Assembly: GCA_016935715.1 (NCBI GenBank)
Contig: JAFGQJ010000273.1
Span: 1-24,897, forward strand
Length of the DNA: 24,897 nucleotides
Direction: 5' to 3'
Source of the DNA: Spirochaetales bacterium
GTDB taxonomy: Bacteria; Spirochaetota; Spirochaetia; SZUA-6; DRHE01
Below, one piece after another: positions 6,821-14,971 of the stretch; the first letter of the stretch is position 1; each line of letters opens with the position of its first letter. The position numbers were made by a program, and so were the translations under genes. A model generated the notes under the pieces. The model searched no databases, was not told the origin of the DNA, and saw nothing but the letters and a program-made list of their open reading frames with translations.

Positions 6821-7861
6821 ATGGCGGGAAAAGCTCAGTTCAGGTTTTCCTTCGGCCCCTGGAACATCCATGAAGGGGCCGATGTCTTCGGCCCGACGGT
6901 TCGAAAGAGCGTGGATTTCGCCGAGAAGCTGAAGGCGTACAAGAAGATGGGATTCGACGGCGTGCAGTTCCACGACGACGACGCGGTGCCCAGCGTGGAC
7001 GTCCCCCACGACCAGATGATCAGAGAGGCCCGGGAGATGAAGAAGATGATCTCCGGCGAGGGGCTGGCCGCGGAGTTCGTGGCTCCCCGGCTGTGGGAGC
7101 ATCCCATGACCGTGGACGGCGGATTCACCGCCAACGATCCCAAGGCACGACAGTACGCCGCCGATCGCTGCAAAAAGACGATCGACATCGCCAACGTGCT
7201 GGAAACCAAGAACATCGTGCTCTGGCCCGCCCGGGAGGGGATCTACGTGAACGAGTCCAAGGATCACGTGCTGGCCTCCAAACGTTTCGTGGAGGCGGTG
7301 AACGCCATGCTGGAGTACGATCCCCACATCCGCATCCTGGGGGAGATGAAGCCCAACGAACCGATGGACCACGCCTACCTGCCCACCACGGGGCACTTCC
7401 TGGCGCTCTGCTACAAGACCGTAGACCCGGCGCGCTGCGGAATCCTGATCGAAAGTGCCCACGCCATCCTGGCGGGTCTGGATCCGGCCATAGAGATGGG
7501 CTACGCCCTGTATCACAACAAGCTGTGGAGCGTGCACCTCAACGATCAGAACGGGTTGAAGTTCGACGAGGACCGCATCTTCGGGTCGATCAACCTCAAG
7601 CGGGCTTTCGACCAGGTGCTGGTCCTGTATGACAATGATTTCGGCTCCAGGGGTGAGTTCGTGGGCCTTGATGTCAAGGCCCTGCGCACCCAGGAGGACT
7701 CGGTGGCCACCCACCACCTGTCCCACAGCCGGGAAATCTTCCTGCTCCTGCTGGAGGTGGTGAAGGGGCTGGATCGGGCCAGGCTGGAGGAGTACCGCAA
7801 GACGCGCAACTACGAGGATCTGGAGCTGTTCATCGTCAAGACCATCATGGGCAAGGCGTGA
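6821..7861 (+). CDS. Xylose-isomerase-like TIM-barrel protein (sugar isomerase/epimerase)
   Basis: 346 residues from ATG 6821; AGGAGG is 6 bases upstream, better spaced than for the adjacent GTG at 6818. By eye it aligns with short (class I, actinobacterial-type) D-xylose isomerases. FRFSFGPWNI carries the substrate-pocket Trp (W14), FHDDD has the ring-opening His/Asp pair (H51, D54), and DGGFTANDP, LWPAREG (W135), EMKPNEP (E175, K177), LPTTGH, ESAH (E211, H214), QNGLKFDED (D249, D251) and LDVKALRT (D284) follow. The metal ligand equivalent to D245 of the Streptomyces enzyme appears as H239, with an Asp two residues later. It is therefore probably an active, divergent metal-dependent aldose-ketose isomerase; D-xylose is only one possible substrate. 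It is first in the operon and its stop overlaps the next start (GTGA). Confidence 0.88.
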   Translation: MAGKAQFRFSFGPWNIHEGADVFGPTVRKSVDFAEKLKAYKKMGFDGVQFHDDDAVPSVDVPHDQMIREAREMKKMISGEGLAAEFVAPRLWEHPMTVDGGFTANDPKARQYAADRCKKTIDIANVLETKNIVLWPAREGIYVNESKDHVLASKRFVEAVNAMLEYDPHIRILGEMKPNEPMDHAYLPTTGHFLALCYKTVDPARCGILIESAHAILAGLDPAIEMGYALYHNKLWSVHLNDQNGLKFDEDRIFGSINLKRAFDQVLVLYDNDFGSRGEFVGLDVKALRTQEDSVATHHLSHSREIFLLLLEVVKGLDRARLEEYRKTRNYEDLELFIVKTIMGKA

Positions 7862-9315
7862 CGGAGCAACGGAGCGGCAAAGCGAAGATCGGCATACTCT
7901 TCGTGACCTCCGGATGGTTCCGGGAGGTGGGGCTGCAGGATCCCTCGGGGGACACCTCCGCCCGGGTGGAGGCGGTTGCCTCCGAGACGGTCGCCCGGCT
8001 CGGGCGCTTCCTGCAGCCGGTCTGTCCGGGCGTCCTGTACTCCGTCGAGCAGGCCCGTCGGGCGGCGGCGGAGGTGCGGCGGGCCGAAGTGGCCGGAGTG
8101 CTGCTCTGTCCGCTGATGTGGTGCGAGGATGCGATCGTGCGTGCCGCCCTGGAAGGGCTGGGTGATCTTCCCCTGATTCTGTGGACCTTCTCCCCCGCCT
8201 CGTCGCTTCCGCAGTTCGTGCCCTTTCAGAGCATGATCCAGGGAAGCGGGGCGGTGTGCACGTTGCAGCTGTCCGGCATGCTCAGGCGCGAAGGCTACCG
8301 CTACCGCTCGGTCGTGGGGCACGCTGCGGACAAGGAGCTCTGGCGGGAGCTGGAGAACAGGACCCGCGCCATGGGTATCCGGGCCGAGCTCAGGGGTCTG
8401 CGCGTCGGGGTTCTGCCCTTTCCCTGCGATCAGATGTCCACCACCTACGTAGACGAGTTCTCCCTGCGCACCCGCTACGGCGTCGAGCTGCGCTACCTGG
8501 AGCTGGAGCGCGTCCGGGCGGCGGCTCAAGGATTGTCCCCGGATGCAGTCCAGGAGCTGCGAAGGGAGATCGAGGCCGGCGGGCAGGAGATCGGGGTGGA
8601 TGAGCGGAATCTGACCGAGGGCATCCGCTACGCCCTGGCGCTGGAACAGGTCATGCAGGAGGAGCGGCTGGAGGTTCTGGCGATGAACGACGTGATCCAG
8701 GAGATGCACGACAGCTTCGGGCTGCGTCCCTGCCTGACCAATCCCCGCCTGTCCGCCTCCGGCGCGGTCATCTCCATGGAGGCGGATGTCGCCGCGGGGC
8801 TGTGCATGTACATCCTGCGCAGCTACAGCGGCCAGTCCCCCTTCTACACGGAGACCTTCAGCGTGGACCACGCGGCCAACGCCCTGCTGCTCGGCCATGC
8901 CGGATACCACGACACGGTCAACGCCGACCCGGCCTGCCCGGTGCGGATCGTGCCCGACGTGGAATACGAGAATTCGGACCGCTTCAGCGGCGCGGTCAGC
9001 TTCTTCAAATACCGCAGCGGACCGGTCACCGTCGTGAACTCGGTGTGGGACGGGGAGAAGCTCAAGTGGGTCGTGGTGGAGGGGGAATCCCTGCCCGGTG
9101 CGGCCAGGATGGACGGCAACTCCCACCTGTTCTGCAGGCTCGACGTGCCGGTCAGGGAGTTCTTCCGCCGATCCGTGGACAGCGGGGTGAGCCAGCACTG
9201 GATCGTGATTTCCGGCAGCCACGGCCGTGCCCTCTGCCAGCTCTGCGAGCAGCTCGACATCCGGCTGCTGCGGCTCGGGGACGGCAGTGCCGGCGCCGGC
9301 CCGGAGGAATTTTGA
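7858..9315 (+). CDS. L-fucose/L-arabinose isomerase-family protein
   Basis: 485 residues from a GTG at 7858 that overlaps the previous stop by 4 bases. The first 180 residues form a Rossmann-like half (KIGILFVTSGWF; AGVLLCPLMWCEDAIV). A middle domain (LRGLRVGVLPFPCDQMSTTY) follows. The C-terminal half has the family's catalytic-domain signals: NDVIQEMHDSFGLRPCLTNP, the metal-site segment VISMEADVAAG (E308, D310), then HAGYHD and GNSHLFCRLD. Members interconvert aldoses and ketoses with a divalent metal, or are uncharacterised homologues. The C-terminus ends in a Gly/Ala-rich tail. Its TGA stop lies inside the TTGACA box of the next promoter. With the upstream isomerase-like gene and the downstream kinase it suggests catabolism of a pentose, deoxysugar or related sugar. 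The substrate is unknown. Confidence 0.85.
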   Translation: MTEQRSGKAKIGILFVTSGWFREVGLQDPSGDTSARVEAVASETVARLGRFLQPVCPGVLYSVEQARRAAAEVRRAEVAGVLLCPLMWCEDAIVRAALEGLGDLPLILWTFSPASSLPQFVPFQSMIQGSGAVCTLQLSGMLRREGYRYRSVVGHAADKELWRELENRTRAMGIRAELRGLRVGVLPFPCDQMSTTYVDEFSLRTRYGVELRYLELERVRAAAQGLSPDAVQELRREIEAGGQEIGVDERNLTEGIRYALALEQVMQEERLEVLAMNDVIQEMHDSFGLRPCLTNPRLSASGAVISMEADVAAGLCMYILRSYSGQSPFYTETFSVDHAANALLLGHAGYHDTVNADPACPVRIVPDVEYENSDRFSGAVSFFKYRSGPVTVVNSVWDGEKLKWVVVEGESLPGAARMDGNSHLFCRLDVPVREFFRRSVDSGVSQHWIVISGSHGRALCQLCEQLDIRLLRLGDGSAGAGPEEF

Positions 9316-9340
9316 CAAGACGGCGGATGCGGCGTATAAT
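9312..9340 (+). promoter_or_regulatory. Consensus promoter for the Pot-type transporter genes
   Basis: Perfect TTGACA (9312-9317), 17-base spacer, perfect TATAAT (9335-9340). The -35 box contains the stop codon of the preceding gene (TGA 9313-9315). Transcription should start near 9347, giving a leader of about 68 bases that holds a hairpin. This would let the transporter be expressed above the level of the isomerases. Confidence 0.85.
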
Positions 9341-9375
9341 TCCCGTATCGATAACCGATCCATCCAAATCCAAGT

Positions 9376-9395
9376 CGGCCGGCTCCAACCGGCCG
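9376..9395 (+). promoter_or_regulatory. Leader hairpin before the PotD-type gene
   Basis: CGGCCGG, loop CTCCAA, CCGGCCG: a 7-pair GC-only stem ending 8 bases before the AAGGAGG ribosome site. It could set message stability or translation of the binding protein. Confidence 0.5.
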
Positions 9396-9414
9396 GGGAA
9401 CTAAGGAGGAGCAA

Positions 9415-10551
9415 ATGCTCAAAAAATGTTTTCTAGTACTGGTCGTGCTCTTTTTCGCCCTGTCTGCGACCGTGTGGGCAGGGGGCGGCAAAGAGGCGGG
9501 CAGACCGACCCTAAGCATCATTTGTTTTCAAGGCTATGCCGAGGACAGCTGGGTGCTTCCATTCGAGGCGAAGTACAACTGCGACGTCAAGGTCACCTAC
9601 GCAGGCACCGTGGAGGAGCACTTCACCAAGGTCAAGGCCGCTCCCTCGGAGTACAACATCGTGTCCATCGACTCCGGGCGGGTGCTGATGTACAGGGACG
9701 CGGGGCTGATCCAGCCCATCGATACCTCGAAGCTCGCCAACTACAGCAAGATCGGCGAGTATTTCCGGGAGCATCCCTACGGCAAGATGCCCGACGGCAG
9801 CAAGCTGCACGTGCCCATCGTCTGGGGTACCCAGACCATCACGATCAACACCGGCAAGGTGCCCGCCGACATGCTGGCCCCGTTCCTCACCAAGACCAAG
9901 GACGGCAAGCACCAGACCGTGTCCCTCGACATCCTCACCGCACCGCAGTCCAAGGGCTACACCGCCTTCTTCGACGAATCCTCCAACGTGGTGAGCATCG
10001 CCGCCATACACGTGGGCATCAAGACCCCCTTCAATTTTGCCGCCGGGGACTGGGACAGGGTGGCCGACCGCCTGTACCAGTGGAAGCAGAACGCCCGCAC
10101 CTTTACGACCGGTCTGGACTCGGAGTTCGGCGTGCTGACCGCGGAGGACGCCTACGTGGTGCTGGGCGGCAATGACGCCCTGCTCAACCTGCGCCTGGAG
10201 GAAGCGGGAGTGCGGGACAGCTTCACCCAGTACGCCATGACCGAAGGGACGATCTGCTGGATCGACGGCTGGGTCATCACCGAGCCAACCGAGGGCGCCT
10301 CCCTCGATCTGGCGCTGAAGTACATGGACTACATGATCGGCGACCAGGGCCAGGAAGAGCTTGCCGCGCTGGTCGGGTTCGGCATCGTCAATCCCGCCGG
10401 CTCATCGGGCTTCAACCCGGTGGTCCTGGACTCGACCTTCTGGTACGGCGAGGACATCGGTAATTTCCCCGCTCCCCTGTACATCATGGTTCCGGAGGAA
10501 GACGCCGGCAAACGGGTCGAGACCTGGAACAAGGTGAAGGCCAGACCGTAG
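9415..10551 (+). CDS. PotD/PotF-type ABC transporter solute-binding protein
   Basis: 378 residues. The signal peptide MLKKCFLVLVVLFFALSATVWA is followed by GGGKEAG, a spirochaete-style mature end. The only early cysteine is at position 5, not at a lipobox, so the protein should be soluble in the periplasm. The fold pattern is that of spermidine/putrescine-type binding proteins: TLSIICFQGYAEDSWVLPFE, a KAAPSEYNIVSIDS strand, DAGLIQPIDTSKLANYSKI, VPIVWGTQTITINTGKVP, and a C-terminal LDLALKYMDYMIGDQGQEEL. AAGGAGG lies 6 bases before the ATG. Close homologues bind polyamines, but here the gene lies between sugar isomerases and a ketose kinase, so a sugar, sugar acid or amino-sugar ligand is at least as likely. 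Confidence 0.88.
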   Translation: MLKKCFLVLVVLFFALSATVWAGGGKEAGRPTLSIICFQGYAEDSWVLPFEAKYNCDVKVTYAGTVEEHFTKVKAAPSEYNIVSIDSGRVLMYRDAGLIQPIDTSKLANYSKIGEYFREHPYGKMPDGSKLHVPIVWGTQTITINTGKVPADMLAPFLTKTKDGKHQTVSLDILTAPQSKGYTAFFDESSNVVSIAAIHVGIKTPFNFAAGDWDRVADRLYQWKQNARTFTTGLDSEFGVLTAEDAYVVLGGNDALLNLRLEEAGVRDSFTQYAMTEGTICWIDGWVITEPTEGASLDLALKYMDYMIGDQGQEELAALVGFGIVNPAGSSGFNPVVLDSTFWYGEDIGNFPAPLYIMVPEEDAGKRVETWNKVKARP

Positions 10552-10575
10552 CACCCACGCCGGGTGCGAACGACC

Positions 10576-10620
10576 GGCGGGTTCCGTCTCCCCGGGATAT
10601 TCACGGGAACGGAACCCGCC
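10576..10620 (+). promoter_or_regulatory. Strong hairpin between PotD-type and PotA-type genes
   Basis: GGCGGGTTCCGT pairs perfectly with ACGGAACCCGCC, and TCCC with GGGA inside it after one bulged base: 16 pairs and a 12-base loop. CGTTTCATGTTTCG follows, so the T-run is weak. It is probably a partial terminator or 3'-protecting structure that raises binding protein over the ATPase and permeases. Confidence 0.7.
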
Positions 10621-10663
10621 CGTTTCATGTTTCGAGACTCCATATAGGGCGTATCGAGGGAGA

Positions 10664-11779
10664 ATGAAAGCAGACAACGCGATCGACCTGGTAGGGGTGA
10701 CCAAGAGATTCGACGAGGTCACGGCGGTCCGGGAGTTCAGCACGGAAATCAAGAAGGGCGAGTTCTTCTCCCTGCTCGGACCTTCCGGGTGCGGCAAGAC
10801 CACCACCCTGCGCATGATCGCCGGGCTGGAGGTCCCCACCGAGGGGAGTATCCTCCTGGAGGGAAGCGATGTCAGCAGCACACCGGCCCACCGGCGCAAT
10901 GTCAACACCGTGTTCCAGGACTACGCACTGTTTCCCCACATGTCGGTCTGGAAGAACATCTACTTCCCGCTCAAGATGAAGAAGATCCCCCGCTCCGAGG
11001 CCGGGCCGCGGATCGAGCGGGTCCTGAGACTGGTGAACATGGAGGGTTTCGCGAACCGTCTTCCCCAGCAGCTGTCCGGCGGACAGAGGCAGCGCATCGC
11101 CCTGGCCCGCTCCCTGGTGAATGAGCCGGCCGCGCTGCTGCTGGACGAGCCGCTGGGAGCCCTCGATTTCAAGCTGAGAGTAGCCATGCAGAAGGTACTC
11201 AAGGACATCCAGCGCAACGTGGGCATCACCTTCATCTACGTCACCCACGACCAGACGGAAGCCATGACCATGAGCGACCGCATCGCCGTGATGAAGGACG
11301 GGCTGGCCCACCAGATCGCCTCCCCCGACGAGATCTACAACAATCCCGCCACGGCCTTCGTGGCCTCGTTCATCGGGGACATGAACTTCGTGCACGGCAC
11401 GGTGCTCGAGAATGACGGGAAGAGCTGCCTCCTGGACGTGGAGGGCAGGAAGGTCAGGGCCGATCGGGCGGTGGACCTGGGCAAGGGCGCCGAAGCCCTG
11501 GTGTGCATCAGGACCGAAAGGATGCAGATCAATCCTCAGCGCAGCGTCGAAAACCGCGTGTCCGCCGAGCTGTCCCGCATCGTGTACCGCGGAACGGATT
11601 ACGAGGCAACCTGCCGCATCGGGCGCTCCGAGCTGCGCGCGGTGGTGCAGGCGGTGGGCTGGCCGCCGGAGCTGCGCGTCGGCGACACGGTGGAGGTGGC
11701 CTGGAGCGCCGGGGACGTGATCGTCTTTCCGCTGGAGGAGGAGAGGGACGTGATCAAGTACAGCGCCGAGGCGCTCTGA
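10664..11779 (+). CDS. PotA-type ABC transporter ATP-binding protein
   Basis: 371 residues. Cytoplasmic ATPase of the Pot-type importer. Walker A GPSGCGKTT (39-47), Q-loop Q85 in VFQDYALFPHMSV, signature LSGGQRQR (137-144), Walker B LLLDEP (158-163) and H-loop H195 in YVTHDQTEA are all intact. The last 130 residues hold the TOBE-type regulatory domain (NPATAFVASFIGDMNF onward), as in PotA, FbpC and MalK relatives. A GAGGGAG ribosome site lies just before the ATG. The stop codon overlaps the permease start by one base (TGATG). Architecture and neighbours make it the Pot branch. Whether it could also serve the ATPase-less MalFG importer is unknown, but the coupling argues for a dedicated role. 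Confidence 0.95.
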   Translation: MKADNAIDLVGVTKRFDEVTAVREFSTEIKKGEFFSLLGPSGCGKTTTLRMIAGLEVPTEGSILLEGSDVSSTPAHRRNVNTVFQDYALFPHMSVWKNIYFPLKMKKIPRSEAGPRIERVLRLVNMEGFANRLPQQLSGGQRQRIALARSLVNEPAALLLDEPLGALDFKLRVAMQKVLKDIQRNVGITFIYVTHDQTEAMTMSDRIAVMKDGLAHQIASPDEIYNNPATAFVASFIGDMNFVHGTVLENDGKSCLLDVEGRKVRADRAVDLGKGAEALVCIRTERMQINPQRSVENRVSAELSRIVYRGTDYEATCRIGRSELRAVVQAVGWPPELRVGDTVEVAWSAGDVIVFPLEEERDVIKYSAEAL

Positions 11780-12642
11780 TGAAGCGCCGCGTCTCCAGCC
11801 CTGCAGCGTTCATCAAGGGCATTCCCATCACGGTCTGGATGCTCGCCCTGGTGATCATCCCCCTGCTGTTCACCTTTCTCATGAGCTTCTACTCCTCCAG
11901 CGGACTGGTGATCGACACCACCCTTACCCTCAAAAACTACCGGTTGTTTTTCACCGATCCCCTGTACGCGCGCATCCTGTTCAAGAGCATCCGCCTGGCT
12001 CTGGTCATTTCCGTGCTCTCCATCGCGGCGGCCTTTCCCCTGGCCTACCTGGTCAGCTTCAAGATCCGCCGCGGACGCAACCTGCTGTTCATGCTCTGCA
12101 TCATCCCCCTGTGGGTCAGCTACCTGGTGCGCATCATCGCCTGGCGCACGATTCTGGGGAACCGGGGGGTGATCAACTCGGCGCTGATGGCCATCGGGCT
12201 GATCCGGGAGCCGCTGAGCTTCTTTCTCTACAACCAGTTCGCCATAGCTATCACGTTGACCTATATCTGCATCCCCTTCGTGTTCATCCCCGTGTACACG
12301 GCACTGGAGAAGATCCCCAGGAATCTCCTGGACGCCGCGAGCGATCTGGGAGCCGGCGAGCTGCGCACGCTGCTCAACGTGATCCTCCCGCTGGGGCTGC
12401 CCGGGCTGATCACCGGGTTCATCTTCTCCTTCATCATAGCCCTGGGGGACTACATCATTCCCCTGCAGCTGGGGGGAACCCAGGGCATCATGTTCGGAAA
12501 CCTGGTCTGGAGCCAGTTCGGATTCGCCTTCAACTGGCCCCTGGGCGCGGCCCTGGGCTTCATCCTCTTTGCGATCGCAGTGACGATTCTGGGGCTCACC
12601 TCTAAATTCGGGACCACCGAAGGAGGGTTCCTCGGTGAGTAG
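11779..12642 (+). CDS. PotB-type ABC transporter permease
   Basis: 287 residues. First inner-membrane subunit of the Pot-type importer. It starts MKRRVSSPAAFIKGIPITVW, has about six membrane segments (the first at residues 16-38), and carries the EAA loop DAASDLGAGELRTLLNVILP near 190-209. The start is the ATG at 11779, which overlaps the PotA-type stop by one base; the longer open frame upstream is a shadow of the ATPase gene. It ends with a TAG at 12640-12642, overlapping the next gene by 8 bases. The YVxRIIAWRTILGNRGVIN segment is characteristic of the PotB/PotH group. Confidence 0.94.
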   Translation: MKRRVSSPAAFIKGIPITVWMLALVIIPLLFTFLMSFYSSSGLVIDTTLTLKNYRLFFTDPLYARILFKSIRLALVISVLSIAAAFPLAYLVSFKIRRGRNLLFMLCIIPLWVSYLVRIIAWRTILGNRGVINSALMAIGLIREPLSFFLYNQFAIAITLTYICIPFVFIPVYTALEKIPRNLLDAASDLGAGELRTLLNVILPLGLPGLITGFIFSFIIALGDYIIPLQLGGTQGIMFGNLVWSQFGFAFNWPLGAALGFILFAIAVTILGLTSKFGTTEGGFLGE

Positions 12643-13456
12643 CAGATCCCGGGCAGCCGGCCGGGGCCGCGGTACGTGGCTCAAGATCTACGGAATCCTG
12701 ATCTTCGTGTTTCTCTATTTCCCCATGATCATCGTGCTGCTGTTCAGCTTCAGCCCCACCCGCACCATCGTGGGCCTGTCCGGACTGACCCTCAAATGGT
12801 ACCGGGAGCTGTTTCAGGACACGGGACTGCTCACCGCCTTCTGGCACACCGTGCTGGTAGGGCTCTCGGCCGTGGTGATTGCCACGGTTTTCGGCACCGC
12901 CGGAGCCTTTTTCATTACCCGGGTGGAGTTCCCCGGGAAAGGGGTTTTCCGTGCCCTGGTGATGCTGCCCTTCCTCCTGCCCGGAATCATCATGGGCCTG
13001 ACCCTGCTGATCTTCTTCCGGAATCTGAACGTGCCTCTGTCGATGTTCACGATCCTGATGGGGCACGTCTCCTTCACCACGCCGCTGGTGATGTTCCAGG
13101 TCTCCAGCCGGCTGCTGCGCATGGGCCCGACCTACCGCTGGGCCGCCATGGACCTGGGAGCGAACCCGGTCCAGACCTTCTGGTACGTGACCCTGCCGAT
13201 GATCCGCACCGCCCTGATCGGCGCCGGGCTGCTGGCCTTCACCGTGTCCTTCGACGAGATCGTCATTTCCTATTTCCTGACCGGCACGTGGATGACCCTG
13301 CCGGTGTACATCTACGGGATGCTGCGCTTCGGCCTGTCTCCCAAGGTGTATGCCATTTCCACCATCATCCTGGTCCTGTCCCTGGTGCTGATCACCTTCA
13401 TGGCCCGCTATACCGGCAGATCCGCAGAGACATACCGCGGTCGCGGTGGAGCCTGA
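12635..13456 (+). CDS. PotC-type ABC transporter permease
   Basis: 273 residues from GTG 12635, chosen because GAAGGAGG lies 8 bases upstream. Second permease of the importer: six membrane segments, starting IYGILIFVFLYFPMIIVLLF with the typical SFSPTRT after it, and the EAA loop AAMDLGANPVQTFWYVTLPM near residues 169-188. The FDEIVISYFLTG segment is typical of PotC/PotI. It overlaps the PotB-type gene by 8 bases, and three bases separate its stop from the kinase start, so both permeases and the kinase are on one message. Confidence 0.94.
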   Translation: MSSRSRAAGRGRGTWLKIYGILIFVFLYFPMIIVLLFSFSPTRTIVGLSGLTLKWYRELFQDTGLLTAFWHTVLVGLSAVVIATVFGTAGAFFITRVEFPGKGVFRALVMLPFLLPGIIMGLTLLIFFRNLNVPLSMFTILMGHVSFTTPLVMFQVSSRLLRMGPTYRWAAMDLGANPVQTFWYVTLPMIRTALIGAGLLAFTVSFDEIVISYFLTGTWMTLPVYIYGMLRFGLSPKVYAISTIILVLSLVLITFMARYTGRSAETYRGRGGA

Positions 13457-13459
13457 GCC

Positions 13460-14971
13460 ATGGGCGGATACCTGTTGGGTTACGATGTGGGAAGCTCCTC
13501 GATCAAGGCGAGCCTCCTGGCGATCGATTCGGGTACCACCGTGGCGGCGGCAGCCTCGCCGGATCGGGAGCTGGAGATCCGGGCTCCCCGGCCCGGCTGG
13601 GCCGAGCAGGACCCGGCGGTCTGGTGGGAGCACCTGGAGAAGGCCACCGCCCGGATTGCCGCCTCCGGGGCGAAGCTCGCCGAAGTCGAGGCGGTCGGCA
13701 TCTCCTACCAGATGCACGGCCTGGTCTGCATCGACCGGGAGGGGAGGGTGCTCCGTCCCTCGATCATCTGGTGCGACAGCAGGGCCGTGGAGATCGGGGA
13801 AAGGGCTTTTGCCGATCTCGGTCCCGAACGCTGCCTGCGCAGCCTGTTGAACTCGCCGGGCAACTTCACGGCCTCCAAGCTGGCCTGGGTGCGGCAGCAC
13901 GAACCGGAGATCTTCGAAAAGACGGACACGATCCTGCTTCCGGGGGACTACATCGCCTGGCGCCTGACCGGAATCCGCAGCACCACGCCCTCAGGGCTTT
14001 CCGAAGGGATCCTCTGGGATTTCCTGGAGGGGGAAGCGGCTTCGTTTCTCCTGGAGCACTATGGGATTCCCGAGCGGCTGATCCCACCGCTGGTGGACAA
14101 TTTCGCGCTTCAGGGCGAGGTGAGCGCGGAGGCGGCGGCAAGCCTGGGATTGAAGGCGGGGATTCCCGTGGCCTACCGCGGCGGGGATCAGCCGAACAAT
14201 GCCCTGTCGCTGAACGTGCTCCGCCCCGGAGAGGTGGCGGCCACGGCCGGGACCTCCGGCGTGGTCTACGGGGTCGGAGACAGGCCGGGCTACGATTCAG
14301 CCTCCCGGGTCAACACCTTCGTCCACGTCAACCACAGCCGAAGCTCCCCGCGCTACGGAACGCTTCTGTGCGTCAATGGAGCGGGGATTCTCAACAGCTG
14401 GCTCAGGCACAACGTGATGAGCGGGCAGGCGGCCGTCCCCGGCGCCGCCTACGGGCAGATGAACGATCTGGCCGCCTCGGTTCCGCTTGGAGCCGACGGG
14501 CTGGTGGTTCTGCCTTACGGAAACGGGGCGGAGCGGACCCTGGGCAACCGGAATCCCGGGGCCTCCATCCAAGGTCTCGATCTGAACCGGCACACCCGGG
14601 CCCACCTCCTGCGGGCCGCTCAGGAGGGTATCGTTTTTGCTCTGAAGTACGGATTGGAGATCATGGAGGGCATGGGCCTGCGGATCGAGCGGGTGCGCGC
14701 CGGGGCTGCCAACATGTTCCTCAGCCCCCTGTTCGCCGAAGCCTTCGCCGCGATCTCCGGTGCGGACGTGGAGCTGTACGACACCGACGGCTCCCAGGGC
14801 GCGGCCCGCGGGGCCGGTATCGGAGCGGGCTTCTACGACCTGACGAGCGCCTTCACCGGCTTGAAACGGGTGCGGGTCGTCGAAGTGAACCGGGAGCTGG
14901 CTCCCGCCTACCGGCAGGCCTACCGGCGCTGGCTGGCCGAGCTGGAGCGCGTGATCGGGAAGCCGCTCTAG
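13460..14971 (+). CDS. xylB: Xylulokinase-like FGGY-family carbohydrate kinase
   Basis: 503 residues, a normal length. N-terminal FGGY lobe: YDVGSSSIKASL (residues 8-19) with the phosphate-binding Asp, VGISYQMHGLV (79-89) with the Met-His pair typical of xylulokinases, and IIWCDSRA (102-109). C-terminal lobe: AYRGGDQPNNALS with the likely catalytic base D243, then EVAATAGTSGVVY and the late GAANMFLSPLFAEAFAAISG. It would phosphorylate a ketose from the isomerase step so that it enters the pentose-phosphate pathway. D-xylulose is the default guess, but apulose, ribulose or deoxyketose kinases share these motifs. GGTGGAG lies 7 bases before the ATG. It is the last gene of the operon, and its TAG shares the palindrome CTAG with the convergent gene's stop. 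Confidence 0.88.
   Translation: MGGYLLGYDVGSSSIKASLLAIDSGTTVAAAASPDRELEIRAPRPGWAEQDPAVWWEHLEKATARIAASGAKLAEVEAVGISYQMHGLVCIDREGRVLRPSIIWCDSRAVEIGERAFADLGPERCLRSLLNSPGNFTASKLAWVRQHEPEIFEKTDTILLPGDYIAWRLTGIRSTTPSGLSEGILWDFLEGEAASFLLEHYGIPERLIPPLVDNFALQGEVSAEAAASLGLKAGIPVAYRGGDQPNNALSLNVLRPGEVAATAGTSGVVYGVGDRPGYDSASRVNTFVHVNHSRSSPRYGTLLCVNGAGILNSWLRHNVMSGQAAVPGAAYGQMNDLAASVPLGADGLVVLPYGNGAERTLGNRNPGASIQGLDLNRHTRAHLLRAAQEGIVFALKYGLEIMEGMGLRIERVRAGAANMFLSPLFAEAFAAISGADVELYDTDGSQGAARGAGIGAGFYDLTSAFTGLKRVRVVEVNRELAPAYRQAYRRWLAELERVIGKPL

Noticed and set aside
7810..9414. A 534-codon minus-strand frame opposite the fucose-isomerase-like gene
   Set aside because: Composition is that of an antisense shadow, and the plus-strand protein has clear family motifs.
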